A stretch of 64,000 bases of DNA from positions 57,739,209-57,803,208 of the forward strand of contig NC_090022.1 of the NCBI RefSeq assembly GCF_037176765.1, in the 5' to 3' direction. Positions 1-13,300 of the stretch are shown here, one piece after another. Positions within the stretch are counted from its first letter, which is position 1. Each line of letters starts with the position of its first letter. This DNA is from Anolis sagrei (lineage: Eukaryota; Chordata; Lepidosauria; Squamata; Anolidae). The position numbers were made by a program, and so were the translations under genes. The notes beneath the pieces are model-generated. The model did not search any database. It saw only the letters and a list, made by a program, of their open reading frames with translations, and was not told the origin of the DNA.

Positions 1-27
1 CTTCGGTAGCCATGGGGGTTTGATGTG

Positions 28-810
28 TTATCGAAGGCTTTCATGGCCAGAATCACTGGGTTGCTATGAGTTTTCTGGTGTGTATGCGCCATGTTCCAGA
101 AGCATTGCCTCCTGACATTTCACCCACACCTGATTTCTCACCTCTGCAGGAGTCTACCGTGTACCATGCAGCTGTGGACAAGTCTACACAGGGACCACCA
201 AACGCAGCGCCCAGACATGCATCAAGGAACATGAAAGGCACTGCAGACTACTTCAACCAGAGAAATCAGCCATAGCAGAGCACCTGATGAACCAACCTGG
301 ACACAGCATTTTATTTGAGAACACAGAAGTGCTGGACCACTCTCACAACCACCATGTCAGACTACACAGAGAAGCCACTGAAATCCACAAGCATGTGGAC
401 AATTTCAACAGAAAGGAAGAAACCATGAAAATGAACAAAATCTGGCTACCAGTATTAAAAAACTCAAAAATTACAACAGCAAAACAACAGAGGGGAAACA
501 AACAGGCACATAAAATCATTCTCAACAAAAGATTCCTCCCAGGCACTTCCAAGCCATTGAATGCTAATCAAGGTGATCAGCTGAAACATTCACAGCTAGC
601 CCCAGCAGACAAAAGTCCTTTGTCTCACCCTGGTCATTCCACAGATATATAAACCCATTTTTCCTACTTCCAACAGACCTCACTACCTCTGAGGATGCTT
701 GCCATAGATGCAGGCGAAACGTCAGGAGAAAAATTGCCTCCAGAACATGGCCATATAGCCCGGAAAAACCTACAACAACCCAGTGATTCCAGCCATGAAA
801 GCCTTTGACA
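28..810 (+). mobile_element. Penelope-like element fragment with GIY-YIG remnant
   Basis: The stretch reads in plus orientation as the C-terminal part of a Penelope-like retroelement: a remnant of the endonuclease region (residues like SAIAEHLMNQPGHSILFENTE and HNHHVRLHREA), followed by a noncoding 3' region. It begins with a short piece of the terminal repeat (about 28-115) and ends with the same sequence in reverse complement (about 690-810), so the copy has inverted ends. Closely related copies lie at 52017-52980 and 56706-57680. It looks old and broken. The assignment rests on the GIY-YIG-type domain seen best in the 56.7 kb copy. Confidence 0.7.
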
Positions 811-960
811 ATACATTGAACTCTTGTCTGCTTGAGGCAAGTGTGAATGTTACAAATGGCCACCCTGTTTAGAATTTAATGGTCTTGCAGCTTCAAAGCC
901 TGGCTGCTTCCTGCCCGGGGGAATCCTTTGTTGGAAGGTGTTGATTCTTGTTTGGAATTC
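811..960 (-). mobile_element. Penelope-like noncoding fragment, inverted relative to its neighbour
   Basis: The reverse complement of this segment matches the noncoding part of the copy at 52650-52800, including the shared blocks AACACCTTCCAACAAAGGAT and AGACAAGAGTTC. It is joined head on to the plus-oriented fragment to its left, as expected for the inverted arrangements typical of this class. It ends about 20 bases before a truncated MITE end. Confidence 0.6.
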
Positions 961-974
961 CCCCGCTTGATGAT

Positions 975-1010
975 AATGTGGGATTTTATACAGCTGTGTG
1001 GAAGGGGCCT
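975..1010. mobile_element. Truncated end of a foldback MITE
   Basis: The sequence GTGGGATTTTATACAGCTGT followed by a GTGGAAGGGGCC end is one terminus of the same foldback family seen complete at 63640-63768. Only one end is present here. Confidence 0.5.
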
Positions 1011-1129
1011 TGGAAGTCGGCTGGGGCTCCCTCCTTCCCAAAAGCGACTTTTCCCACGAGATCGTATTGGCTACTCGAGACTGTGAGGGTGATCCTCCTT
1101 TTCCTCTTCCTCCTCCCCTCTGTTGACCA

Positions 1130-1353
1130 GTGGACTGTTCCACCGTCCTCCCCTCTGCTCTCTCTCGGGCGGCTGTGGACCTTCCCACCGCGGAGTGAAA
1201 GGGGGGGAGGCGGGGCCCCCGGAGAGGCACGCGTCACGTGGTCTCCCTCCCTCCCTCCTCTCGAGTTGGAGCCAGAGCCGGTGCCTTCAGCCGGAGGTGC
1301 CGGTGCGGAAAGCGGGAGCTCCGCTACCACCGCCGCCGCAGCCGCTCCAGGCC
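1130..1353 (+). promoter_or_regulatory. DENND6A: DENND6A CpG-rich promoter and 5' UTR
   Basis: GC- and CpG-rich sequence directly upstream of the DENND6A start codon. It holds a GC box (GGGCGGGG-like, about 1206-1217) and an E-box GTCACGTG at 1233-1240 that matches eight of ten bases of the CLEAR element bound by TFEB/MITF-family factors. There is no TATA box, as is usual for such housekeeping promoters. The transcription start cannot be fixed from sequence alone. Confidence 0.6.
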
Positions 1354-4300
1354 ATGTCTCTTCGGACGCTGCGCCTCGAGGACGGAGACCGGCGGCTGGC
1401 GGAGACGGAGGAGACCGAAGAAGGCGCCCCCGGGGCCCGTGTTTTGCCTCCTCCGCCGCCGCCGCTGCTTCCCTGGGACCGCTTCTCGGCCTGGCTGCAT
1501 TGCGCATGCGTGGTGGGCTTCGACCTGGAGCTGGGCCAAGCAGTGGAGGTAGGCAGGAGAGAGCGAGAGGAGTGAGTGAGTGAGTGAGTGAGTGAGGGGC
1601 AGGCAGAGGGAGTGGGGATGGATGGATGGGGGGGAGAGGCCACCGAGCCCTCCCTGCTACTAACAGAGTGAAGAAAGGGCAGCCAGGAAAACACAGCTCC
1701 ATCATTTGGGTGCCCCTCAATATCTACAATCTAATAATATATAGAAATAATAACATTGTAATATAATATGAATATATAATAATATTAATAATGTTGTATA
1801 TAATATATAATATATACTACAACTTATGATACAGTATATTATATAATACTAATAGTATAATCTACTGGTAGTGTATTCTATATATATTCTGGCATAATAA
1901 TATAGTACAATACAATAATATTTAATTGTATATTATATATTACATGTAATATTACTAATAATAGTGCTATCTAGTGGTATAGTACCATATGGTAATATAG
2001 GATACTAAGATTGTGCTATGTTAATACAGTAGAGCAGGGGTCCTCAAACTTTTTAAATAGAAGGCGAGGTCACAGTCCCTCAAACTGTTGGAGGGCCGGA
2101 TTATAATTTGAAGGAAAAAAAACATGAATGAATTCCTATGCACACTGCACTGTAGTGCAAAAAACACTTTAAAACAATGCAATAATTAAAATGAACAATT
2201 TTAACAAATATAAACTTATTCGTATTTTGGTGGGAAGTGTGGGTCTGCTTTTGGCTGATGAGATAGGGTTGTTGTTGTGTGCTTTCAAGTCATTTCAGAC
2301 ATAGGTTGAACCTAGGGTGAGGGCCGGGTAAATGACCTTGGAGGGCCGTATCCAGCCCCAGGGCATTAGTTTGAGGACCCTTGCAGTAGAGTCTCGCTTA
2401 TCCAACCTTCGCTCATCTAACGTGTATTATCCAACACAGTTTGCCTCCTGCCCAGATCCAAGCTGTTTCAATACATTGTGGTGTTTTGATGCTAAATTCA
2501 TAAATACAGTAATTACTACATAACGTTACCTTGTATTGAATTGCTTTTTCTGTCGATTTGTTATAGAACAAGATGTTTTGGTGCTTAATTTGTAAAATCA
2601 TAACGTAATTTGATGTTTAATAGGCTTTTCCTTAATCTCTCCTTATTCAACATTTTATCTTATCCAAAATTCTGCTGGCCCAATAAAGTTGGATAAGCGA
2701 GACTATATTGCAATATAATATATTGTAGATACATATAATATTGATAATATAATGTAATATCATAATAATGTAATGTAATACCATGCATAATGGCGCTCCA
2801 TGCTGTCATGCTGTCCACAAGACCTTGGAGGTGTTTATGGTTAATGCTTGCTCATCGGCTTAAAAATGGAGATGAGCACAACCTCCCAAAGTCGTACTTG
2901 ACTAGACTTAATGTCAAGGGGAAACCTTTGCCTTTTAATATAGCAATACTAATATATTAAATATAATTACCACTGATAATATATAACGATGTACTGTTTT
3001 ATTATTGTATATTTGTATATTTTAAGTTGTAATTCTTTGATTGTGAGCCACTTTGAGTCGCTGTATGGAGAGAAAAAATGGAATATAAATAAATAAATTA
3101 CTGCACAAAGGGGTTATTTAGGATCTCTTCTCCACTTTTCTACTCCTGAGGAATCTTTGATATTGTAGTTGTCAGGAAGGAGATTTTGCCTCTTTTCTTT
3201 TCATGCTGTGTGCAAAAATAGAAGAAAGTCCAAGTATCAGAAGTGCAAATGGAAAAGGTCACTGGGAAGAGGCTGAAATGACATTTGCTGCATTAGAGCC
3301 AATGTGGTCTATGATGGTGTACTAGGGCCCCATCCTCACTGACTATTTAATGCAGTTTCAAACCAGTATAGAGGGAAGTGGTTTTCGCTGTGTACATGAT
3401 TACATAGGAAATCCTGGACCCAATCTGAGGCACAGATACGGTTTAAACAAATCAGAGAGCCCTGGTGCACATTAAAGGCTTTCCTTCCTGTGCTTTTTTT
3501 GGTGAGTGTTTCTCATCTGGCATTAAATGATCAGTGTAGATAAGGCCTAGGACTCTGGAGACCAGAGTTTGAACCCCTGCTCAGTCATGAAAGCTGTTGG
3601 GTGACCTTGGGCAAGTCTCACTCTCTCAGCCTCAGAAGCGGGTGTGGGAAACATCCTCTGAACAAATCTTGCCAATAAAACCCAGTGATAGATTCACCTC
3701 AGGGTTGCTATATTTGAAGACACACAAGCACAAAATCCTAATCAGATCTGATGCCTTGAATGTGGAAAAGGAGATGATTGCAAAGGGAACAACTTCATAA
3801 GGGAAGTGATACTCAAAACAGGACTCCTGGGAAGTCGGATCTATATTATTATTGTGTGATAAGTAGCAGTTCCAAACAGTTCCTCTCCTATATCTCTTTG
3901 TGTACTGAAAGAGTGGTGATTGCAAAAGGGGACACGGAATAAGGAAAGTGATAGTAAAAACAAAAGAGACAGGAGTTTCAAGACCGAATATTATGATATT
4001 GTCTGACAAATAACGATTTTAGCAGTTGCTGTCCTGGGGCTCTGATAATTTGATCTCTTCTTAGTCAATGAGTTTTAGCTTTGATATTATTTTAATTGCA
4101 GCATGAGTACAGTAATTGTCTGGAGCATTTTTTCTTTAGTGAAAAGACACTGCCATAAGATAGGGACAGTGAGTCCTTATAGCTATTTCTGGTGAAGTTA
4201 GGTTTGCTTTCAGTGCATGGATTTTCTAGTCTTCCAGTTTTACTGTCCTCTATCAGTTTGTATTGTACATCGGAATGAATATAAATTATACACGATCCAT

Positions 4301-7300
4301 TATAGCAGGCATGGGCAAACTTTGGCCCTCTAGTTGTTTTGGACTCCCACAATTCCTAACAGCTGGTTTTACTCTTTGTCCACAGGCATTTAAGTAAATG
4401 GCACCACCAAGTATTATGAGTCCCCCAAGTATTATGAGTCCCCCTAGGGGTGAGAAAAGCGGTATATAAATGCTGTAAACAAATAAATAATAAATTGTGG
4501 AGTCAAGTACTGAAATCAAACAATTTGGTTTCAACTGTAGAATTGCTCTAAAATAATTCATTTATGAATATATGGAGTAAGACAAATGAATATAACAAAC
4601 TTGTCAGTGACCTATGGCTGTATATTACATTTGATGGGTAAGGAAATAAATATGCTTCCTATAAAAAATCACTTCTATTAAAAGTCAAAGTTGTGGTTAA
4701 TATTATACACAACAACCCCTGTATCTGAGGGATACTTCCAGAACTAATTGTGGAAACAGGAAACAGTTGACAATAGTGAACCCTAATGAAATGATAAACT
4801 TTTGCTGGAAATTACCACAGAACCTAGAAAATTCCTAGAAAGTACCTTCCCTAGAAATGTGCTAGGTCCTCCAGCTAGATTCTGTGGTATCTTCCAATAG
4901 AAGCAAAAGTTGAGAGGCCAGATAATTTCTAGAGAAGGGCATTTTTTGTGAAACTGCTGATACTGGTCTTGCAGGTATGGCAGAGTTGCACTGAAAATAG
5001 GAAATATACTGTAAGTGAAAGTCACGGAGTAATCTTTAGACTAATCATGTGCATTATATTTCAGATTAGGCTTGCAATAGTGTTGTTGTGAGAAGGAAAT
5101 GGGACAGAGCTATCTATCTATCTCATCTTAACTCCTTGGACTAATGTAGAGCATCAAGCCCATAACAGCAGCCCACGTGCTTTTTTCATTTCATCCTAAC
5201 TAGAAGTGGCAGGGGCTTAGAATATATTCTGATGGCATTGATGATGGGGATGAAAAAATAGAACATATAGAGAGCTGAGCTCAGAACACAGCTGACACAT
5301 TCAGGCCCTCCCCGGGCAGTTCATTTTTATTTGCTATCAAGTTGACTTTATCTCGAATTGACCCTGTGAATGAAAAGCTTTCAGGAGCCCAGGTCATCAG
5401 CAGTCCTAATCAGTCCATGCAAATTCAGAGGTTATTTACTCAATCTGTGTTTGAATTCTGCGGACCAGTCATTAGTTGAGTTTATGGATTATGTGTTCTC
5501 TGTAATGAACTCTAGTCAGCAGCCTTCTTCTGCAGCGTTTGGATCTGCTGAGGTTTCCAGACAGTTTCCAAAGGCAGCCCCATTCAGAGTGTGTTACAGT
5601 AATCAACCGGCACATAATCAAGTCATGTAGCCAGATCTGACTTCTGAAGGATGTTCTTAACTGTGGAAATATGCTTTTGTTTTATCTTTCAAGAATAGTT
5701 AAACTGCTTAATAAGCTTCTAGAACAGTGGTTCTCAACCTGTGGCTCCCCAGGTGTTTTGACCTACAACTCCCAGAAATCCCAGCCAGTTTACCAGCTGT
5801 TAGGATTTCTGGGAGTTGAAGGCCAAAACATCTGGGGAGCCACAGGCTGAGAATCACTGTTCTAGAAGTTTAATTAATTTTAATTGTTTTAAATGGGCTT
5901 TTGTTGTAAGGTGTCCGGAGATATTACAGTTGGCCTTCCGCATTTACAAGTTTGACTCTTGCAGATTTGATTAAGATGTCCTGCCTAGGAATCTCCGAGT
6001 TCTCCAGCATATATCTGTGCTCAACGTCTGATGGAGGACCTAGAAATTCCTAGAGAGAACACATCTCTAGACTTCCTTAGTTCTCCTATGTGTTTCTGTG
6101 GTCATCTTCCAAATGGAAGCTGGCCATAGAGTCATTTTGGAGAAACGAGAAATATTCTAGAGATTTTAAAAGAAATAATTTGATAGAGCAGAAAGCTGAC
6201 AGGATCTAAAACAAATACAGTATTTCTAAGGAACAGCTAATATCAACATATCTGGCTCATTATCTTGTATTTTTAATGGTTGCTAAGTAAATAACATTGC
6301 TTTCTTTAAAAAGAAATAAGGAAAGGAAGAAAATATTTTTTTCTGATTGAGATACTGAAGTGCTAGTTTTGTAAATGTTGTGGGGTTGTGAAGAGGCTGC
6401 AGACTTGGACACTCCTATTTCTGCACTGATTCCTCCCTCTGTGCCTTGGTTATTTTAACTAAGCATCACTATGAAATCTGAATAAGGCAGGTTATGCTTA
6501 GTACTAGTCAGTCACCAAATCGTGATCTCTTAAGTGTGGTTTAGTTTGGGCAAACCAAATGAAGAATTTGTACATGTTGGAAATTCAACCTTCTTCAAGC
6601 CTATGTTACTTTTAACAAAGGCTCTTTATTTTCGTCTCTTGAGAGCATGATATAGAAACAAGATGTTTTATGGGAGAATAGATGTTTTGTGCATTGGTAT
6701 AATCTCTGTTCCTAACAGATCAGAGGCAACTAGGTCATCAGTCTAACAACTGAGAACCAAATTGCCTTTCATAAGTACATATGGATATATACCTCTGAAG
6801 AGAAGATGTTCCTCAAATGAGTTTTTGGCTCTTCTCTGGAAGATCGTACTTTTACAAAAGATTATCATTTTGAAATGATCATGAATGCCATTTTCTCCAA
6901 AAGGTTATGATCTCTTAAAAGTCATGCCTTTCCAAAAGCACATGAAAACTCCATAGCCTTCAGACCATTCTTTCAAATACAACGCCCTCATAACAGCCAC
7001 TTGTACATAAATGTAGTTTTGGGCAATGCACATTATCCATACATGCTTGTGTATTTCTTCTTCCCTCCTTTCATGTATCCTAGAGGAGGCATTTGGAAGC
7101 TTCTACTGAAACCAAACTAGTACCCAAACCAGGAACTGTGGGTAATTCCAGCTATGAATCAGTCATATTTAGTTCATAACTTCCTTACTTTCTCCAAGCA
7201 CTATAGAAAGAGGAAAAGTTATATCAGTAAGATTATGCTTTCATGTGCATTTTAGTAACACGTGGATGCTTGCTGAAGTTGCTGTAGTATGATATACCAT

Positions 7301-10300
7301 CATCTTTTCATGAAGGGTTGAGCATCTGTTAGAACTTGGACAGTGATTCATAGAGTCACATTTTACCACTTAAATCTGCATGGAGTTTACTCCTAAATGT
7401 AGTAAAATTGTATTAGACAATTGGGGCATTCTTGACAGTTTTTGAACAATAATATTTTATCAAAAGTTGTTGTGACCCATGATAAGGCTGCAAAAAAACC
7501 CTCAAAAACATGGAGGAATGCAGGCTATATAAGCCACACTTTTCCCTAGTGCAGTGGTTCTCAACCTGTGGGTCCCCAGATGTTTTGGCCTACAACTCCC
7601 AGAAATCCCAGAGAGTTTACTGGCTGTTAGGATTTCTGCGCGTTGAAGGCCAAGACATCTGGGGACCCACAAATTGAGAACTACTGCCCTAGTGTAATGT
7701 ACTTGAACATATACCCATCTACTTTTGACATCTTGGGTCTGTTTAGTACCCAGGCAACCAGGATATACCAGGACATACCAGATATCTCTAGATATATCTG
7801 GAAGAGATTACTGTATGAAATCCTGAAAATTGCTGCCAATCAGATTTGGCATCATTAGCTTAGATGGACTAGTGTTCTGATTCAGTGTAAAGCTGTTCCC
7901 TTGGTTTGACATATGCAAGAGTGGTATTTCTCTCCTTAAAATAAATACCAATATAAGGAAAGTGTTATTTGATGTCCTTGTGTAACAGGCTCAGTTTTTA
8001 TCAACAAAGTCATATGTAGCCTTCCATTAGTGCCCTTTGTGATTCAAGGAATGCCATATCATATCTGTGGAGGCAAGGAGTGATTTATTAACCATTAAAA
8101 TAAATGATTATGCAGGAATAAACAGCTTTCTGTGAGTCAGATATTATGGGGAAATCCATGGGCTTGTTCTCCAAGTTGCCAATTCAGGCTAAATTCCTGT
8201 ACTTCAGATCGGGTTTTGAATGTTACAGACTTGTATAGAAACCCACAATATACATCCAGATTCTGCTGGATGTATGCAAACTCTCTGAAAGCTGTTTAAA
8301 ATAAAGCCTAAGAGTTATAGATTACAGTTGCTGAATTGAAGGATATGTGCTACTTTCTGAGAATCATGTTTTTACAGGCAGATTAGGAGATACCACTGGA
8401 ATATAATCATTTGTTTTATTATCCAACTAATCTGGAGTTTGTTATTTGCAGGTAATATATCCTCAACATGCAAAACTTACAGATAAAGAGGTGAGTAGAG
8501 GCTTCAAAAGACATTTAAAACATACCCTTTTCCCTCCAATATTTAACTTTTATTTTTCTCCCCTAGAAAACCAATATTTGCTATTTGTCTTTCCCAGATT
8601 CCAATTCAGGTAATTATTTATTGGATCTGCATGCTGTGTACAAATGTAAAATATCAATGTAGTGTTAGGATAGAATTTTGCTCTAACTATACTTATTCTA
8701 GTTAATTTTAATTTTATTAAGTGAACTCTTGTATATATGATAGTAAATCATTTTTCATACCCGAGGAGCTGGAAATCCTTAACAAACAATGATGAATCCA
8801 CTGTAAACTGTTGTGAATGAGGTATATAGTTACCCTTACAGAGTTGATGAGACCCAAATGTTGCCATAATGATAGCAGAAATTAGTGTAATCCTACTGAA
8901 GTCTTTGAGACTTATTTCTCAGGTGAATGGCTATAGGAGTGCAGCGTAGTCTAATTGTCAGAAACTATTTGTTTGGATCAGTGTTTCACAATTTAATGTG
9001 GAAAATACACTTTATTTGTTCCACCAGTAGCAACATTTAATTATACATGGTGACTGAAATTATTTGCATGATCTATTTTCTGGTGATATGATCCCACTGT
9101 ACCCCAGGTCTGCAGAAGTCAGGCTTTCTTAGTGACACTCAAAATTCTTTCCCCTAACTATTTCATTTTAAAAAGTAGTATCTATACTTTTAATTGATGA
9201 AAACATATATAAAATTGATGTTGATGTAAAATGATGGCCTGAATTCTGTTGTGTATGTATCAACTCTATTTTTATAAAAACGCATTTTAAATAAGCATAT
9301 TCTGCAACCTACCATGCAAAGAGATGTGCACTGAGCCGGATACACCTCCGTACAATATTTTTTCACTTTTAAAGGCTTCTTACAACCTTTAGGAGGGGTT
9401 AGGAGCAGCAAGTTTGCCTGGTTTTCAGATGATCATGAGTTTTAGGCCAGGGAGGCTTAAAGAAACAAACTACAAGTTTCCAGAAGTAACATCAGTTTTT
9501 GAATGAAACCCACCCAGTCTTGGCACAGCTTCGGAGAAATACAATAGAAGTATTCCTGTGCGTCTTAGAAGACATGAGATATCTTTTCCAGGTTTTTTTT
9601 AAAAAGGTAGCTGCAGGGTTCTAGGGACCTTTTCCATTTTGTGGTCTGCATGAGAAGCAGTGCTGTGTTTGAGTGGCAGTGACAAACAAAACAGCATGTA
9701 ATAGTTGATTCTACTTTTTTCTCTCCTGTTCATTTAAAAACAACCCCTAAGTCCTGACATGAAAACTAGAAGAAGACTTCAATTTCTCACTAATTCTGTG
9801 CATCCTGTGAACAACCTTTTCAGGGTGTTTGGTGAACCATTGAGTGCTGTGGGCTCATCCAAGTGGGGAACGTTATGCAAGCCAGATTTTCCTGCTTCCG
9901 TTTTGAGCAGTTCTATCTTTCTGTCCTCTCAGTGTATCCTCAGACAACATTTTATGATTTCAACTGCTTAGGATGTGATCACTTAGGGCAGTGGTTCTCA
10001 ACCTTTGAGTCCCCAGGTGTTTTGGCCTACAACTTCCAGAAATCCCAGCCAGTTTACCAGCTGTTAGGATTTCTGGGAGTTGAAGGCCAAAACATCTGGG
10101 GAGCCACAGGTTGAGAACCACTGACTTAGGGATCTAGGGATGGAGCTAGGGCTTCAGGGTGGGGCCTAGGTAAAAGTATTAGCAAGTACCACACTGCACA
10201 AAAATAAGGAGATACAAGAAGGCTACTGTACCTCAAATAAAGTTAATGTTTTATTAATTGGACTTTGGATTAAAATGCTAAATAAAATCACAGTGGCTTT

Positions 10301-13300
10301 CAACTTTTCCAATGTCTTTATACTCCTCTCTGGAATGCCAGAGGCTAAGTTTTCTTTGAGTTAGCAATGTAGTAGAACACAGGCCACGTGTTGTTTTTTT
10401 AATTCACATTGTATTCACAACAAAGTGGTGAATTGTGGTTGTGATGATGATGAATAACATCAACGTATACGAAAAAAAGTGTGAAGAATCATCCCTATGA
10501 AGAGCCTGCTCTTTTCAGACCTTCCATTGATGATAACTGTGCTACAGTGGGAACATACTTATTAAAATTTTAAATTGCAGTACTTTACTTCAGATGTCAT
10601 GTATGATTCTGCATTCTTTCTCTGAGAACATTTGAGAGATGCATCTTCATGTGCCCCACAGTGTGTAGAAGTGGTCTGAATGATACATTTGTCAACTTGA
10701 AAGATAACTTAATGATGCCCTGGAATAACCTGATCATAAAGCATGGCTTTTCCTATTTTATCTCATTTATATAAGGCAATATACAATAGGTCTTGAGCAT
10801 TCATAGATCTTGGTATTCGTGGGAGTCCTTGAACCACAGTCCAGCGGACGCTGAAGGCCTGCTGTACTTGTGAACTGGCAAGGTTTTTTTTTCTCCTGCC
10901 AGGATGGAAGAGGGTGATATTTGCACTAACCATTGTATTTGGTAATGCTTGTCCAACATAAACCAGTGGCCTCCTACAGTGTGCCTCAGCAAGTTGGGTT
11001 TCTATAGGTATTTTTTCTTTTTTGGTAAGGTCAGATAAGTATCTCTTAGGAATGCTATAGCTAATATGTACTTTCAATGTATTTCCAACTCAGTATAGTA
11101 CTTGCTGTTTTCCTTTCTTTCCTTCTTGGCCCAGGTTGCCTTGGAGACACACAGTTTTGTTTTAGATTCCGACAGTCATCTAACAGAAAGCTTTCGTGGC
11201 ATTGTCTGCTGGACCAGTTTGACAGAGAACTACCCATTTACCTGAAGGTTGGAAAGTAGACCCTTTTCTCTTGGCAAACAGGGCATTTTTTTTAATGTTA
11301 AGGAGGCAATGACAATCATTTCATAATGAAATTACCAAGTTCATTTTAAAGCTTGTTCTCCAAAGGCATCTCTCAGCAGATCTCCAACATTGGTTTATGT
11401 TGTGTGACAAAACTAGCAAAACATTCTAATGTTTAGCATGCTAATTATCCTTTGTACTGGAATGTAGATGCTAAACGGCAACTTCTAAACTCCTCTCCAC
11501 ATTTTATCCATTCTTTCAGAAGCTGATCTGAATGTTGCTATGCTCAGTAGTATTCTTAATTCCTCTAATCCAGTGGTTCTCAACCTGTGGGTCCCCAGAT
11601 GTTTTGGTCTTCAACTCCCAGAAATCCTAACAGCTGGTAAACTGGCTAGGATTTCTGGGAGTTGTAGGCCAAAACACGTGGGGACCCACAGGTTGAGAAC
11701 CATTTCTCTAATTATATATCTCTTTCTTTGTTTACTGTCAATGAAACTCCTGAGCATTGTTGAGGGCATTCTGTATCATACTTTCTCGGAACCACAGAGT
11801 TTGTAAAATATAGTATGACAACTGTTAGTTTCTTATAATTTCAGAAATGTTGGATCCTAAGATATAACATCTATCTTTCCATATTATTTATTTAGTGCAG
11901 TGGCTATTTGGGTTGCGTGGAACTTTGGAGGAAGTTCTTATATAGTTCAAAGTGACATAGGCAATATTAACTGAAATTGTAAATACACTGAAGTGATAAT
12001 CTCATGGAATATTATGAAGGCCTCACTTAGGTTGAAATATGGAGCCCCCGATGGCGCAATAGGTTAAACCCTTGTTCTGGCAGGACTGCAGGGTGAACTC
12101 TCATCTGTCAGCTCCAGCTTCTCATGCGGGGACATGAGAGAAGCCTCCCATAGGATGGTAAAACATCTGCGCGTCCTCTGGGCAACGTCCTTGCAGATGG
12201 CCAATTCTCTCACACCAGAAGCTATTCACACTTTCTCAAGTCGCTCCTGACACACAAAAAAGGATGAAATATGTTGTTCTCTGCACTTCAGGTGTGCCTA
12301 AAATTATGACGCATAATGAAATACTTTGATATTTCTTTTCAGAGGGATCCAGCATATTTTTATGGCTATGTGTATTTCAGACAAGTTCAAGACAAGACAT
12401 TGAAGAGAGGCTACTTCCAGAAGGTAATTTTATTTTTAGGAAGAGTGTTTATGGTTGCTATTTTAAATGCATTTACTACAGACATTATTTTGATTGAAAT
12501 CAATAGAATATATTCCACAGAATATGCTGAAAATGAAGGATTGAATATCCTGTAGTGTTCGGCTTTTAATTCTTCGGCTAAAACCAATAAGATCATGGTA
12601 CACGATTGCACACAATTGCTGATGTTTTTTGTTTATTTAAAACATTTTCCCTTCCCTAATCTTAGCCAGAAAGTGTCTCAAAGTTGTACAAAATATGCAA
12701 TCCAACCTTTTTGTCCTCAGAATTGCAATCTGTGCTTAAGACATGACATTCAGGGAAAAGTCATGGTGGTACTTAAAATAAAGTGCTTATATTGAGTGAA
12801 TAGAAATTATTAAACAATCTTGGAAAAAAGTAATCAAATAAAATAGAATAGTGTGATTATTCTACAATATTGTGTTTAACTCTTATCGATACAGCAGCAT
12901 ACAGGGTATTTGGAATACCGTGAGTAGGAAAGTGACCTCCTGTGCTCCTTATCTTGTACTCCAGATAAGTCAGGTTTTTTTGCAGGCAGATACATGCAGC
13001 ATCTAATTCATCCAACAGATGTATTAGTGTACACTACAAACAATACTTTTTCTATAAGGGATTAAAAAATATCAGAATACTGAAAGTATAAATATATGTT
13101 TGCATGTGTGAATGTATTTAGCAAAGAGACTGATGAATAAATAACACTTACTCTGAATACTAATGGCGGTTTCGACAAAAGCTAAACATGAATAATTTTA
13201 TTTTGTTCTAGTCCTTGGTCCTGATCAGCAAGCTGCCTTATATCCACTTTTTTCACACTGTGCTTGGACAAATTGCACCTGAATACTTTGACAAGAATGA

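Noticed and set aside
1123-1353. Upstream in-frame extension of the DENND6A start
   Set aside because: The extra 77 residues have no family similarity and lie in the promoter CpG island. The Met at 1354 gives the expected N-terminal layout.
986-1720. 244-codon minus-strand frame and overlapping plus-strand frames across the DENND6A CpG island
   Set aside because: Low-complexity translations from CpG-rich DNA. Only the DENND6A frame continues into conserved exons.
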